Assembly (NCBI GenBank): GCA_016785225.1
Contig: JAFBJZ010000420.1
Span: forward strand, 310,001 to 374,000
Direction: 5' to 3'
From: Psettodes erumei
Taxonomy: Eukaryota > Chordata > Actinopteri > Pleuronectiformes > Psettodidae
Length of the DNA: 64,000 nucleotides
The position numbers were made by a program, and so were the translations under genes. Each line of letters begins with the position of its first letter. Positions within the stretch are counted from its first letter, which is position 1. This document shows, in pieces, positions 50,201-61,764 of the stretch. Under the pieces are notes generated by a model that made no database searches, was not told the DNA's origin, and was given only the letters and a program-made list of their open reading frames with translations.

Positions 50201-52581
50201 TCTTCACAACGCCTTTACCTCACCAGCTCTCTATTCAGTTTATTCTAAGCATTTGTCCTCCTCCACATGAGAAGCAATCTTCCCTGTCTAACCATTGATG
50301 GCAACTGAATGGGACTTATTTCATACAGCAGAACCTCTTCCTGGATTTAATACCCAGATTAAACGCAGACAGATCATACCATCAAATGTCATAATCCTCA
50401 GAAACAGACTAGCATTACACCACTAACTTAACTAATGGTAACATATGATGCTAACATCTGACACTAAGTAATCCTTAAACAAGCTAAATTATAGCCAGTT
50501 AAGTAAGTCAATTAGCTGCAGTTGTTTTCTTTTTTTAATATATAAATAATGTGTGAAAACCAATGCCAAGAAAAATCTGGATTTTGGATATGGAGCTTTA
50601 CGATTTTAATTTTCTTATCCAGGTCTTTCATATGCTATTTTTCATCTGGGTTAAAAATGAATTGTGCTATTTTTGCAAGCACAAAACAAATTATTTATGT
50701 TTGTCTGTGTTCTCATGTTCCTGTGGTACTAAATGCCACAGTACTGTGTCTGACCTCTCTTGCTGAATCGAAAACATTGGTTCTTTAAAGCATCATATAT
50801 TTGCATCAGCTAATACAGTATATTTGCAGTGAGTCATGGTTCAATAATACATAACGGTGCTCTGCCTAAGGTGTCCTGTACTCTTTGAGGTCAGTATATT
50901 GTATATCTGCAATATACAGCTATCTGTTAACAAGTGTGGTAGTGTCTATTTCCTCAGCTCTTATTACATGTCATTTATTCTCATACTCGATTAAATCATT
51001 GTGGGGATTCAGTATGGATACTGTGCTTATGGACAGCATCTATTTTCAAAATAGTGTACTTCCCTATGGGACAGTGGTGGAAACTATTTCAACGCTCCAG
51101 CAATTTCATAAATAGCCTAAAAGGGGAAAAAAATCAAACAGAATCTTTTTGCAAGGGCTCGTGTTTGATCTAAATAAAATCCAGACTGAAAGTAGGTCAG
51201 CGCAGCGGGAACTGGTGTGGGCCTGAGAGCACCGTGTGTGCAGAACCCGCCCACCCCCGTTTTCCTTAGTCTCTCTCTCTCTCTCTCTCTCTCTCCTCAT
51301 TTCATGTAACATCCTCTGTAACCTTTTGACCTTAATAGCTGTCTTATTTTCGCTTTACATACTAATTTTCTCTATATATAGATCCTATCCTCCGATGTTT
51401 TTTTCGATTATAGTTTTTGTGTGTTTTTTTTAATTGCTGTCTGGCTTCCTTTCTCTGTCACATCCAAGACACAATGCATGACAAACACTAAAGGTTGAAC
51501 CCGTGTCTCTGGCCTCCTGTGAGGTAGCAGGATTATGCTGTTCCCAACATCCAAATACAAATATAAAATGCACTGCCAAGTTAAGCGTTCCCGTGGTTTA
51601 AAGGTTACTCCCCTCCAGTCTTCCCTTTGGTGGCCTCAGTCAAATTGCTGTTCTGAAAATATCCACTCCCTGTGGCTATCGTTCCATTGTCAGGCTATTT
51701 CTCCGTTGGTTGTTGCCTGATTTTGATTATTTCTTACATTTATGTGTCAGATTTATGAACATCTCAAGAATATGGTCTACAAAAGGAACAATGCATTACA
51801 AGCTGGTCAGTTATTGCAGAAGAATTAACAATGCCAAAGGTAATAAGGATTTATTTGGGCTGAAGGAAATAGAATGATTTTATGATCCATTGCCATTTTT
51901 ATATGAATGATAATGTATTGGTGAGATATGATACTGCACAAGTCAAGTGAAGAGTTCTACTTTATTCAGTCTGTCCCTGCATAAATATGCATAATGGTGA
52001 CACACTTGTCAGTGGGGCAGGTTTTTTATTATTCTTGCTCTGTTTTGCATATGTAGGCTTATAAAAATACAGATATGTCATGTTTTAGTCACCTTGCATC
52101 TGCCAAGGGAAGTGAATCCTCACAGTCCTCCACAGTTGTATAGCTGAGAACTGAGTTTACAGTTTGGCCTATGATGTGCACTTCCCACAACTTGCTGAGT
52201 AAATTGCAGTGCTGCTCACTTGTTGAATGTGGATAAATTTAAACAATGAAACGTTGGTATTTATCTAATGATATGATATGAATTATTAATCGACTTGAAT
52301 GAAATTGAACTGAAATGGAATTAAGATATTTTGTATTCAAATTGTCCAATATCCAGTCTGAGAATTTACCCATGTGATTTGTTTATTCATACTGACTAGG
52401 TTACAATGGTCTACCTTCATATTATTATCTTTACACTTCGGTTTTTGAAAAATGAGCTTTCATGTCTATACAGAGTGGTAATTATTCCCTCATCTAAATC
52501 TTAATACAAAATCAATTTAAAGGTTTTACCACTAGCCATAAAATGTTGTCTGTCATTTTTTTCCCCTTCATACCTGTGTAG
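47247..52581 (+). other. Second constant-region intron
   Basis: 5.3 kb of non-coding DNA. Purine-rich tracts lie at 48640-48750 and 48920-48990, an (AC)n tract at 49459-49480 and a (CT)n tract at 51271-51295. Three RFX X-boxes at 48782-48897 are listed separately. Open frames here (for example 48604-48900 on the minus strand) are low-complexity readings of the purine tracts. Confidence 0.5.
48782..48897. promoter_or_regulatory. Cluster of three RFX X-box motifs
   Basis: Within 116 bp there are GTTGCTAGGGAAC (48782-48794), the perfect palindrome GTTGCCTGGCAAC (48807-48819) and GTTTCCATAGCAAC (48884-48897, with the canonical AT spacer). RFX transcription factors bind such inverted half-sites. 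The density is far above chance and the surrounding DNA is relatively GC-rich. Probably an intronic enhancer or an unannotated promoter; target unknown. Confidence 0.5.
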
Positions 52582-52895
52582 ATGGAGAGGGTGGTGGAGA
52601 GCTTTCACCCCCAGTTGGCGCTGGAGTCAACAGCAACAGCTGGCACTTCAGATACGGCGCCGGACCGGGCTACGGCCCTCCTCAACCCCTGAAGCCAGGA
52701 GAGATTCCTCCTGAAGCCTTCATCATCCCTGGATCCCCAGCCATCATTTCTATTCGCCATGACGCGGGCCCTGTGGATGACAAAGGTGACTTCATAAGCT
52801 TCGGCAAGAAGGAGGAGGCCAAGAAGAAGAAAAAGAAGAAGAAGGACAAGAAGGACAAAAAGGAGAAAGGGAAGGATGAGGGGGGAGACGATTAG
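52582..52895 (+). CDS. pcdha (constant): Protocadherin-alpha constant exon 3 (C-terminus)
   Basis: This last coding exon follows acceptor ATACCTGTGTAG. Two bases complete an Asp codon, and 103 further codons run to TAG at 52893-52895. Motifs in order: GELSPPVGAGVNSNSWHFRY, then PPEAFIIPGSPAIISIR, DKGDFISFGKKEEAKK, and a Lys-rich, finally acidic end (KGKDEGGDD). These are diagnostic of the alpha constant region. The total constant domain here is 152 residues, the size I recall for mammals. The Lys-rich end is thought to interact with membranes and cytoskeletal or kinase partners in the family. The variable exons at 24369 and 38604, and possibly 16112, would be spliced to it, giving proteins of about 960-1000 residues. 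Confidence 0.96.
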
Positions 52896-55800
52896 AGAGG
52901 AAGGGGTGACTTGAAAACAGAGCTACCAACAAACCATCATCCCAATTTCTGAGCCAGAAAAAAAGCTAAATGCATACTGTAGAACCGAGGGAGCCTCTTT
53001 GCACCATATTTGCATAGACATTGTACAGTGGCCAAACCCTCATTAGACCAGGCCTGGCTTCCCACGCCATGCAAACTTGCTAAACACATGTTTCTCTCTC
53101 TTTCTTGGCTCATTTGGCCCATAACTGTGGCCAAGGTTTATGGTAAACAAATGTTCTTAGTAGCGAGACTTCATCTAAAGGCTGGACCAAATTAAAACAG
53201 AAAGTAATTTATTGGATTAGGTTAGACTTTCTGTGATTTGCTGCCCCCCTCCCCCGGTTTTTATTACGAAAAACAAAAACACCTGAAAAGGTGTACTATT
53301 TGTATCTGACCATTGTCAGCTGAGGCTGCCCATGTTGGCATCTCTGTCTTTATACAGCCCCCATTTGACTGCCCCAGTTGGAGGTGAAGTTAAAGCCAAA
53401 TTTTAATGAAAAAAATAGTAAAAGAGAGGCTTTTTTCTTCAGTATTATGGAGGCCTTGTAGAAATTCAGAAAACATGGTCTTTTGTACAAAACAGTAAAA
53501 ATGAAAAAGTGACAACATACAGTATACGTACCATGAGATTAGCACCTTTAAGAGAATGAGGTGGCTGAGATGAACAGGACCACACTCGAATAAAAAGCTC
53601 TGTTTCAGTGTAACATAGCACATTGCAGAGGCTGAGGACCTGGACTGGGTTGCACCAACTATGCGCAAGTTTGTTCCCAGGTTAGAGCATTTTGAACTGC
53701 TAGTTCATGTGCAATTAGCAAGTTATTAAATTCGACTGGACCATGGTTATTGAGGGGGGAATTCTATGGTTGTAGCTAGTAATAACATGGAGTGATGAGT
53801 AGCTAATCAGTAAGAGCACTACCTTGCTGATGGGTACAAACCACTTTGATTTGTAGTTGATTAGATTGGCATAAAAATTACAATTAGTAAATAGAATCCA
53901 AATTTGACTCTTAAAAAGGACAGCACTAGTTTTTGTAAGTTTTTGAACATTCTCTACAAAGTGTATTATAACTAATATCATTGCTGACCATTTTTGAAAA
54001 TTTGGGAATTGTGATGTATTTTTCGAACCTTCAAGGCAGCTGTTGTTGCTTCCCTGACTCTACTATGGCACAAAATTAAATTAGCTGAGACTTGAAACAA
54101 TTTTGCAATAAGCAATCCATCCAAATTTAAAGCAACGTCTGCTTTCATTGTTGTCTACGTTATTTTACGTCAAGCAGCTTCAAGTGCAGCTTCATTTAAA
54201 AACTGCACTGCCCTGTCACAATAATGTAATTTTGGTGAAACGAAACACAGACATGATAGAATATATCTGTCAAGCGAGTCTCAGCATATTGTGCATTTAC
54301 ACTGCATGGGACTAATTGGGTACCAGGTTTTGCCTGAACAAAAGGAAAGACATTGTCAGTAAATGTGTAGAAAATGGACAGAAACATTCAAAATCTCTGC
54401 TGTGGTCCTTTAAACAGGAAAATGGCATGGGATTCCTAAAGAAAAAAAATGTGCTCTGTGCAGAAAAAAAAGAAAAAATCCTGCTTTACTGTTAGTGAGT
54501 GCAATTATGTGACTTTGTATCATTTGCACCTGCTTTATTGCTTGCTTAACTACTTAGTTGTTACTTGAGGTTATGTTGTAATACAAATTTTTGTGGTGCT
54601 GCCGCTTATATTTTAGCAATGCGTGAATCGGTATGAGTGGCTACTTCGGATATAACTAGGGAACCTACGTGCAGCTGATGCAACCGGCCCCTGACCTTGC
54701 CTCCTCTCTTGGAATATGGCACAGGTCAACGGGGTCTTGATCCCACTGTGTATCAGCACACTCCCAGTCTGACACACACATCATTGTACACCAACACTGA
54801 CTTTCTCTGCCTCTTACTCACACAGACATACAGTACACAAGAACACACAAACTGTCCTCTTAAAAGAACACACGCCCCTTTCTGGAAACTCCAAATCCGA
54901 GACTGAGGGCCGATGCCACCCTTAACACGGGAGTGTATTATATGGCTGGGACACAGGAAAGTTGCTTGTTGCTTCATTTCTGTTCAAGCCTGATCCCTCT
55001 ACTTCTGTCTTTGAATGTTAAATACTCTAGTTGTTCTTCAGGCCCTGCACCACTGCCTCAACCGCTTCAGTGCTTGTAGGATTCGCTTCCCCGCTGCCTG
55101 TTTCTTCCCTCTACTCCTGTTTCTCCAGATCAACATGGTTGGACGCCAGCGTTCAAATCACTCTCCTTCAGTGAACTGTGCAGTCGTGTGTTTGCATATT
55201 CACACAGTATACACACACATTCACACACACACACACACACACACACATCTTTTGTTAGGTTCAACTTCAACTCAGCTTAGGCGCTTCAGCCAGAGTGTCT
55301 CTTCTGATTGCTCATTGTTGACAGCTCTGTCATCCCTCGCATTCGTTCCATGTGTTGTATTGAGGATATCTGACAGGTTAGCCTAAAACTGAGAATATGC
55401 TGTACTGGATATAATGAGACAAGATGAAGAGGGCGAGAGAAGAGTCAGAACAAGCAAAAAAAGCAGTCATTGTAGTGTGCAGTTACGACATAGAGGATTG
55501 TGCAAGTCATTCCTGTCTTGCACAGTCAGTGGAATTCTACATATTCCTCTGCAAGTCATTAGTGACAACTGAACAACTTGGGGTCAACTAAAACCATTCA
55601 CAATATCAATGCAGTGCTGTTGAGCAGCAGAGGGAAGACATGGGTGACTGACTTGGAAAAGGTGGGGGAGGGTTCTTATGAGTTAATGGAAGCGAAACAC
55701 ACTTAACATTGTCAACAGCGCACCACTGAGAGGTAACAGCATGAAAGACGATACCAGAAAGCAAGAAAAAAGCTTAAATTATACATTTATTTGCTGTACT

Positions 55801-56870
55801 GCTGCTGTGAAGGGCCGTGTCAAAGAAATGTTGCAGTAACCCAAGTGTGACCTGTGTGAAGTGATGGGCTTCATTTGGGCCTGACATTACGAAAACTCAG
55901 ATCGAGTGTGGATTAGAAAGACTGTTGCAAACAGGAATGGAATGGAATGGCCACAACATGATGAAACGTGTCATAAAATCTCACCTCAGTGTTCCTTCTT
56001 TTAGACCATTGTATTACCAGTCACAGTAGGGGTATATACTGTAGGTGCTGCTATCAGGCTCAATCCCCCCCACACCCCATGCACACGTTTCCTCCCCCCT
56101 TACCCTGTCCTTCAGGTGTACTTCTGTGCTGTCAGATCACCAAGTGGCTGTTTGCATGTTATAAGCAAAAGGAAACAGATACTATATAGATAATATATAT
56201 ACATAGATATGTTTTTCCACTGGGAAATGCGTATTGGAATACATATACCTCTGATACACATTCTCAAAGACAACACACACACACACATACATATTGAAAA
56301 ACCCGCAATCATCCATACATACATATACTCTATTGCAAACAGTAATTTGTGGAAAAACCTGAAAGAATCACATTTTTTTATCCTGTTGAAAATGAATTTA
56401 ATCTTCTAGATATACATAATGCTATTGTGTTATGCTAAGAAATGCCTTTTTTCTGTTTTTACCCATATGATTTTCATAGATAAGAAAAAAAACAATTCTT
56501 AAACTTGTGTTGAGCTTTGAAATGATGATCAAACAAACACTGTCGTGAAATAAAATCATTTACTCACCCTCCATATCTATTCCTTTCCCAGTAGAGAAAA
56601 AAAGAAAAAGAAGGAAAAAACATCAAAATATATAAAATGGTAGAAAAAAAAGTAAAGTTGATGTATTCTCTGCTTGTGTATAGTGAATGTTCCTCAGTCG
56701 CTGGCTGTGGCAATGAGTGACACACACCAGTCGACTGTGACAGTGCAGATCTGTTAATAACTTTTTTTGTACACCTGCTTATCATTGTAAAAGGTGATAA
56801 TAGTGATACTTATGATTTCAATCTGGTAACGTGTTTTGTTTATAAGTCACAAATAAACTTTTTTCTTAAA
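52896..56870 (+). other. Probable long 3' UTR of the alpha transcripts
   Basis: Non-coding sequence after the stop. Candidate poly(A) signals AATAAA lie at 56549-56554 and, followed by T-rich sequence, at 56852-56857, which would make a 3' UTR of about 4 kb. An (AC)n tract is at 55222-55247. The extent is inferred only from these signals and from the absence of other gene structure. Confidence 0.4.
55222..55247 (+). repeat. (CA)n microsatellite
   Basis: Thirteen CA units, preceded by an imperfect CA-rich stretch from about 55200. Confidence 0.9.
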
Positions 56871-59800
56871 TATCTTAAGTCGTGTAATGAATTGATTTCA
56901 AAGTAACACATGCCCAGGCTTGGAAAGTTTTTTTCTATATTATTATTTAGGAACGATTTGATTGTTAATGTAACAAGAATAAGTGACAATGTATTTTTTA
57001 TTGTCATGAAGATAAAGATTGCTTTCTTTAGGAATGGAATAGCCCATTAATCCAGGAATCAAGGCAACAGGGACTGTTGTTTAAGTGTTACTGGAAATCT
57101 CTGGCCAGAAACATTCTGTTCCTTGCAATGCTTGGAAGTTCTGTATAACATTTGCGCAATCACAAGTTCAACTCAGCCAAGAATCCTTGTTTATTGTTAG
57201 CAGGAAGGAACACTGTTGCAACACATGTGCATCCCGAGGTTAACTTGAAATAAAACAGATGGTAAAATTTAAGGGAAATGGATCTTCAACCACACAGCTG
57301 ACCTTATGACTGAGTAGAAAGAATAGAACAGCAACACACTAATCCAACAGTGATAGGCCACCTACAAAACTAAAAGGATTCCACACTGAGCTCGAGGTGA
57401 TGGGTCAGCGACATGGCACATAGTTCTCATTGTTAATGTTGTCTGGAAAGCAGGAGTTTGTTGATGTCTGCAACAAGGGCTCCATCTGTCTGTGGAATGG
57501 AGGAATCATTCATTCACACCTCCTGTACTCCAAGTCCGTCTCTCCAGCCATGCTGCCACCTACTGATAAAAGCCAAAACTGGCAACTGACCCAGATTGTT
57601 CAGCACAAGAAAATACTATCCTACATTCTTCTGTGTGTGTATGAAGAAAGGATACCGGATATGAGGATATTTAGAAGAATTTATTCACTTATTTGTACGA
57701 GTTTGGGTTGAACAATGCATCATTCTATGGAGTGGTAATTTAATTAATGGCCAATATGTCAATATTAAATAGGCCGTAAAATATTGATCACACATCCCAC
57801 GTCACCTGTATAAGGTAGAAGTTATGGATCTGCAAATATATTATTTTTCATCTTTACTTTCTTTAATAATACGATAAGATTATTTTTTTTAAAAACAACT
57901 GTATGCCTTGTATTTTTTTTTTTATCAAAATGATGGAATCCACTTTTCACTATTCCCTGTTTTCAAAAATAACCTGTTCTTCTAATGCAAAACTAAAAAT
58001 GATCATCTGTCCCTCAGTGGCCTTTTTTCAGCTTTAAATAAATCCTGTTTCCTTTCACTTGCATGTTTTTAAACCAACTTAACATAATCAGCACCACCAC
58101 ATCTTCTATGAAAATGTGAAAGGATTTGCTTTCAAAAGTCCTTTTCAGTAGATTCCTTCATGCCACATTCCCTACTCACCATCATGATGAAAATGTGCAA
58201 ACCTCTCTGATCTTGCATGATTAAACATTTTGCAAATCAGGTGTCATCTAGCTTTGACTGAAATCAAAGTTTTTCCAGTAAGAAATAATGTTTCAGCTGT
58301 TTCAACATGGAGCATGTTTGATGGTGGATTCAACATCTTAACACATTGAGTAACTCCTGGACCTGCAGTGAACATGGTACTCCTTGCTTGTTCATATTTG
58401 CACAACTCGCTAGTGGCCTTTAACCCTTTTTCAGGTGTCTAAAATCTTGACTTGTAAGTCTATTGTCGATCCAGTAGTGATATGTACATCAATCACAGAC
58501 AATTGAGTCAGACAAAGACTGAATATGAGGGAAAGAAAGAGAAAGAAACTAATTTCTAATATTTATACACTTTAATACCAACTATTATCATAAATAAAAG
58601 CAAAACGCAATCAAACATTATTAAGGCACAGTAGGCATTTTCATTGTTCCAGTGTTGTGTAATCACCTCAAGGCTACAGAAGAATTTTCTTTCCACAAAA
58701 TCAGCCTCATGTTTTCCAAGGCTGCACTGACGGAACCTGAGTGCAATCACTCAGGCATCTTGAGGTAAAACATGGCAGTTTTTTTCCAATTGCAAACTTT
58801 GAAATGACTTTCACTGACTTTTGCCATGACTGTTGCTTTCACATAAGTCTGACAGAGCTCACCTCGTCTTCGTACTGGCCAAGAGTTGCAAAATGGATAC
58901 TGCAAATTCACTTAAACTGCTATTTGTTGTTGATGGAATTACTGTGTGAAAACAATTTCCATTGGCTATGCTTTTTTAAATAAAATGTCGTGGTGTTATA
59001 TTTGGACTGGATGTAACAGATGTAGCCCAGTTCATTTGTTTCACTTAAGTTAACTTTGCCTCTTTCATCAGTGGCAACAAAGTTAAACACGCAACAATGA
59101 CTAGGAGGTGAGGCGGGCTGGGTCAAAGGGATCCTAAACAGTCAGGCAGTCCAAGACAGAGAGGATTACAAAGACAACAGGGAAGAACAGCTCAGGTGGA
59201 GGAAGGTGAAAACATGGAGGCGTTGACTCGAAAGCTGGAAGTAAAAAAACAACAGATACATAAGCAAAGTTATTTCAAAATAAAACAGGTATTGACCACA
59301 GTGAGTCCAGGTAGGAGCTCACACACAGCAGATGACAAATAGCTGTGCAGAATTTAGAAGAAAAGAAGAAAAATGCTGCCCTTGCTGTCAGTCTGACAAT
59401 ATTGTACACTACGAATTAGCCTCATGCTATATACCCAACTGTAAAACAGTTAATGTAAAAAAGTCAAGTAACAATGAATTAATTATGAATAAATGCTTAT
59501 TTTTCTACACTTAATTTGACATAAGATGAGGCCAGCTTTGTATCCGTCCAGATATTATGTAGCAGGTTTGGTTGACAGCAGATCGACTAAATTTACATTT
59601 ACATGTAAATCTCAAATGAAGCGCTACTGAGAATTTCCAGATAATGCACATGTGTGACGTTCATTTTTTCTGATGTCATTGATAGCTTGGAAATACTTCA
59701 ATTGTTCATGTTTTAAAATGCAGCATGAAGTAGTGGGGCTTTCCAGAAGAAATGTGGTTCTGGTAAAACTGCTGTCTCATTGTTATTTTATTCTATTGCC

Positions 59801-60269
59801 TCCTCAGCCTACTGCAGCTGTGTTTATTTGTATTTGTTTCACCAGTTGTCAGTTGTCTTTTTTCTGCTTTTTAACTCACGTGGTAATTTACACACAGTCC
59901 CTTCCCCACTGATGCAAGTCACTTCCTCTCTCCCTCTCTCTCTCTGTCTCTCCCTTGCTCTCTTTCTCCACCCAGCTGTAGAGCAGGATGCATACATTCT
60001 GGGAAGGTGGATAGTGGCAGAAATGAGAGGGAGGGAGAGGGAGAGGGGATGAGAAAGAGAGGGAGGAGGAAGAGGAGGAGGTAAAAAAAAAGGCAAGACA
60101 TAGTGGGACAGAGTGGGTTTGGAGGGCAGCATACTGTAGCATACTGCTGTGTTGTGATTACTGAGTGAGCATGGGAGCTGCAGGACCAAAACAAGAGGAG
60201 AAGGGGATACAGTGAGGACACAGCCTGGTTTCATGCCAGATCAATAAAAAGGCAGATTAGTTCAGAAGC
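56871..60269. other. Intergenic DNA between the protocadherin cluster and the next gene
   Basis: No exon is recognised. No further protocadherin variable exon (beta or gamma) occurs here, although that is where one would expect it in a complete cluster. CT-rich (59925-59960) and GA-rich (60020-60085) blocks near the end probably belong to the promoter area of the downstream gene. ATCAATAAAAAGGC at 60239-60252 could serve as a weak TATA element. Confidence 0.5.
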
Positions 60270-60492
60270 TGAGCATTAGAAAGGAGCGCTCATTAAGCAA
60301 CATTGCTTTTCAGAACTGCCTACCTGCAGACCCCTCTGAGATCGAATCCTACCAACAAAAGGATTTATAGTATTAAGACACTTCAAACCTTGAGGACCTA
60401 GGAGGACATAAAACAGAAAGGGGAAAAGTGGCTCCTGACATTTGGACCCAGGAAAACAAGACATCTTTCAGCAGGATTGAACAAACATTCAG
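60270..60492 (+). other. Putative non-coding first exon of the downstream gene
   Basis: A strong donor, ATTCAG|GTATGTC, ends this segment at 60492. A TATA-like AATAAAAA lies about 30 bp before 60270. The next good acceptor, CTTACTTTTTAG (exon from 61694), opens the exon with the long reading frame. I see no extended ORF, so it would be 5' UTR. The start is a guess from the TATA-like element. Confidence 0.3.
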
Positions 60493-61068
60493 GTATGTCT
60501 GCTACCCAGAATCACAGATACACATTGTGTTTACTCTGCCTTTGTTCCTTTTAGTTCTATGTTTTTTTTAAGTGTGTGGCACTGCAGAAGTATGTTTTTT
60601 CTCCACCACAAAGGGGGATCTAATGGTGTATTAACTGGGCATGACAGTTGTCACTAAGCGTTACACAGTGACAATAGACATAGGTCACTTGACTGAGCTC
60701 ACATAACATTGGATGACAACTACCAAAATAATAGTCCCTACAGTTAAGGATGACTAAATGTTCTTTTTGCAATTTTGACATCCCTGGATGAAGGCTGCTG
60801 GGGGAAGATGAAGAGGAGGAAGGAAGCCTTGTCAGAATGTGTTTGCCTGGCATTTTTGTCATAAATCAACGCATGCACACACACAAACACGCATACACAT
60901 CCATGCTGGATATTTTGCTGTATAATAATGAAATGCCTGCTCATATGCCAAAATAATCCACATTTTGGCCCTGTTGTCGACTGCTGAACTGTTGTCGCGT
61001 AAATCATTAAAATGACCTCCTGCACACACAAGAAAACTGGCACATGTGATTTCATGGGTGGCATGGAC

Positions 61069-61070
<2 letters not shown>

Positions 61071-61108
<38 letters not shown>
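61071..61108 (+). repeat. (CA)n microsatellite
   Basis: About 19 uninterrupted CA units within the putative intron of the downstream gene. Minus-strand VCVCVC frames over it are artefacts. Confidence 0.95.
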
Positions 61109-61110
<2 letters not shown>

Positions 61111-61764
61111 GCCCCCTCAGAGAAAGGGTGTTCCAGTTAAATGCGCACAAAGCTTAATGAAGTCTGTACAGTAGCATCAGTGTATACATTATGGCCTCTT
61201 TCCAAGGTGAGATGAATGTGGAGGACAGCAGATTGGAGGCAGCGTTGCTGTGACAGACATTACGACGAGCGAGGAGAGAGAGTTCACCACAGGCGCTATG
61301 TTTTGAATTTTATCCCGCAAATAAATTATTCCGTGTGCTTTCAGACATCGAGAGTGGAGCTGTGCCACATGTTTGAAATGCTAATATAATATAGAACACT
61401 TGTTTTCAGAGCAACAGTCTCCTTTCATTATCGACACTAACAGATTCCCATTCCTATTTCTACTCCACTGTGTCAGAGAAGTTTGAAAGTGGGTGCGTAA
61501 TTTTTTTCGGTCTCATCTACAAGCTGCAACTGATGTTTTGACAACTCCAGTTAACTTTCATTTCAGCAGTAGTTCCTTGAGTCAGCTCTAGCCCTGTGCA
61601 TTGTTTCAACTTGTCCTGCTTACTCATGGATTTCTTTCACCGTGCCACCACGCATGCCTCTCACTGTAAACTTGTTCCTCTCTTACTTTTTAGGAGGGAT
61701 GTAATGGTGTGGAAACGCTGCCGCTCTCTTGAACTTTCAGACTTTTGAGCCGATCAGACGAGGG

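Noticed and set aside
59839..60234. 131-codon minus-strand frame with SLSLSLP stretches
   Set aside because: Low-complexity translation of GA/CT-rich blocks; no splice or family support.
60859..61107. Minus-strand frames starting MCVCVCVCV
   Set aside because: A reading of the (CA)n microsatellite at 61071-61108, not a gene.
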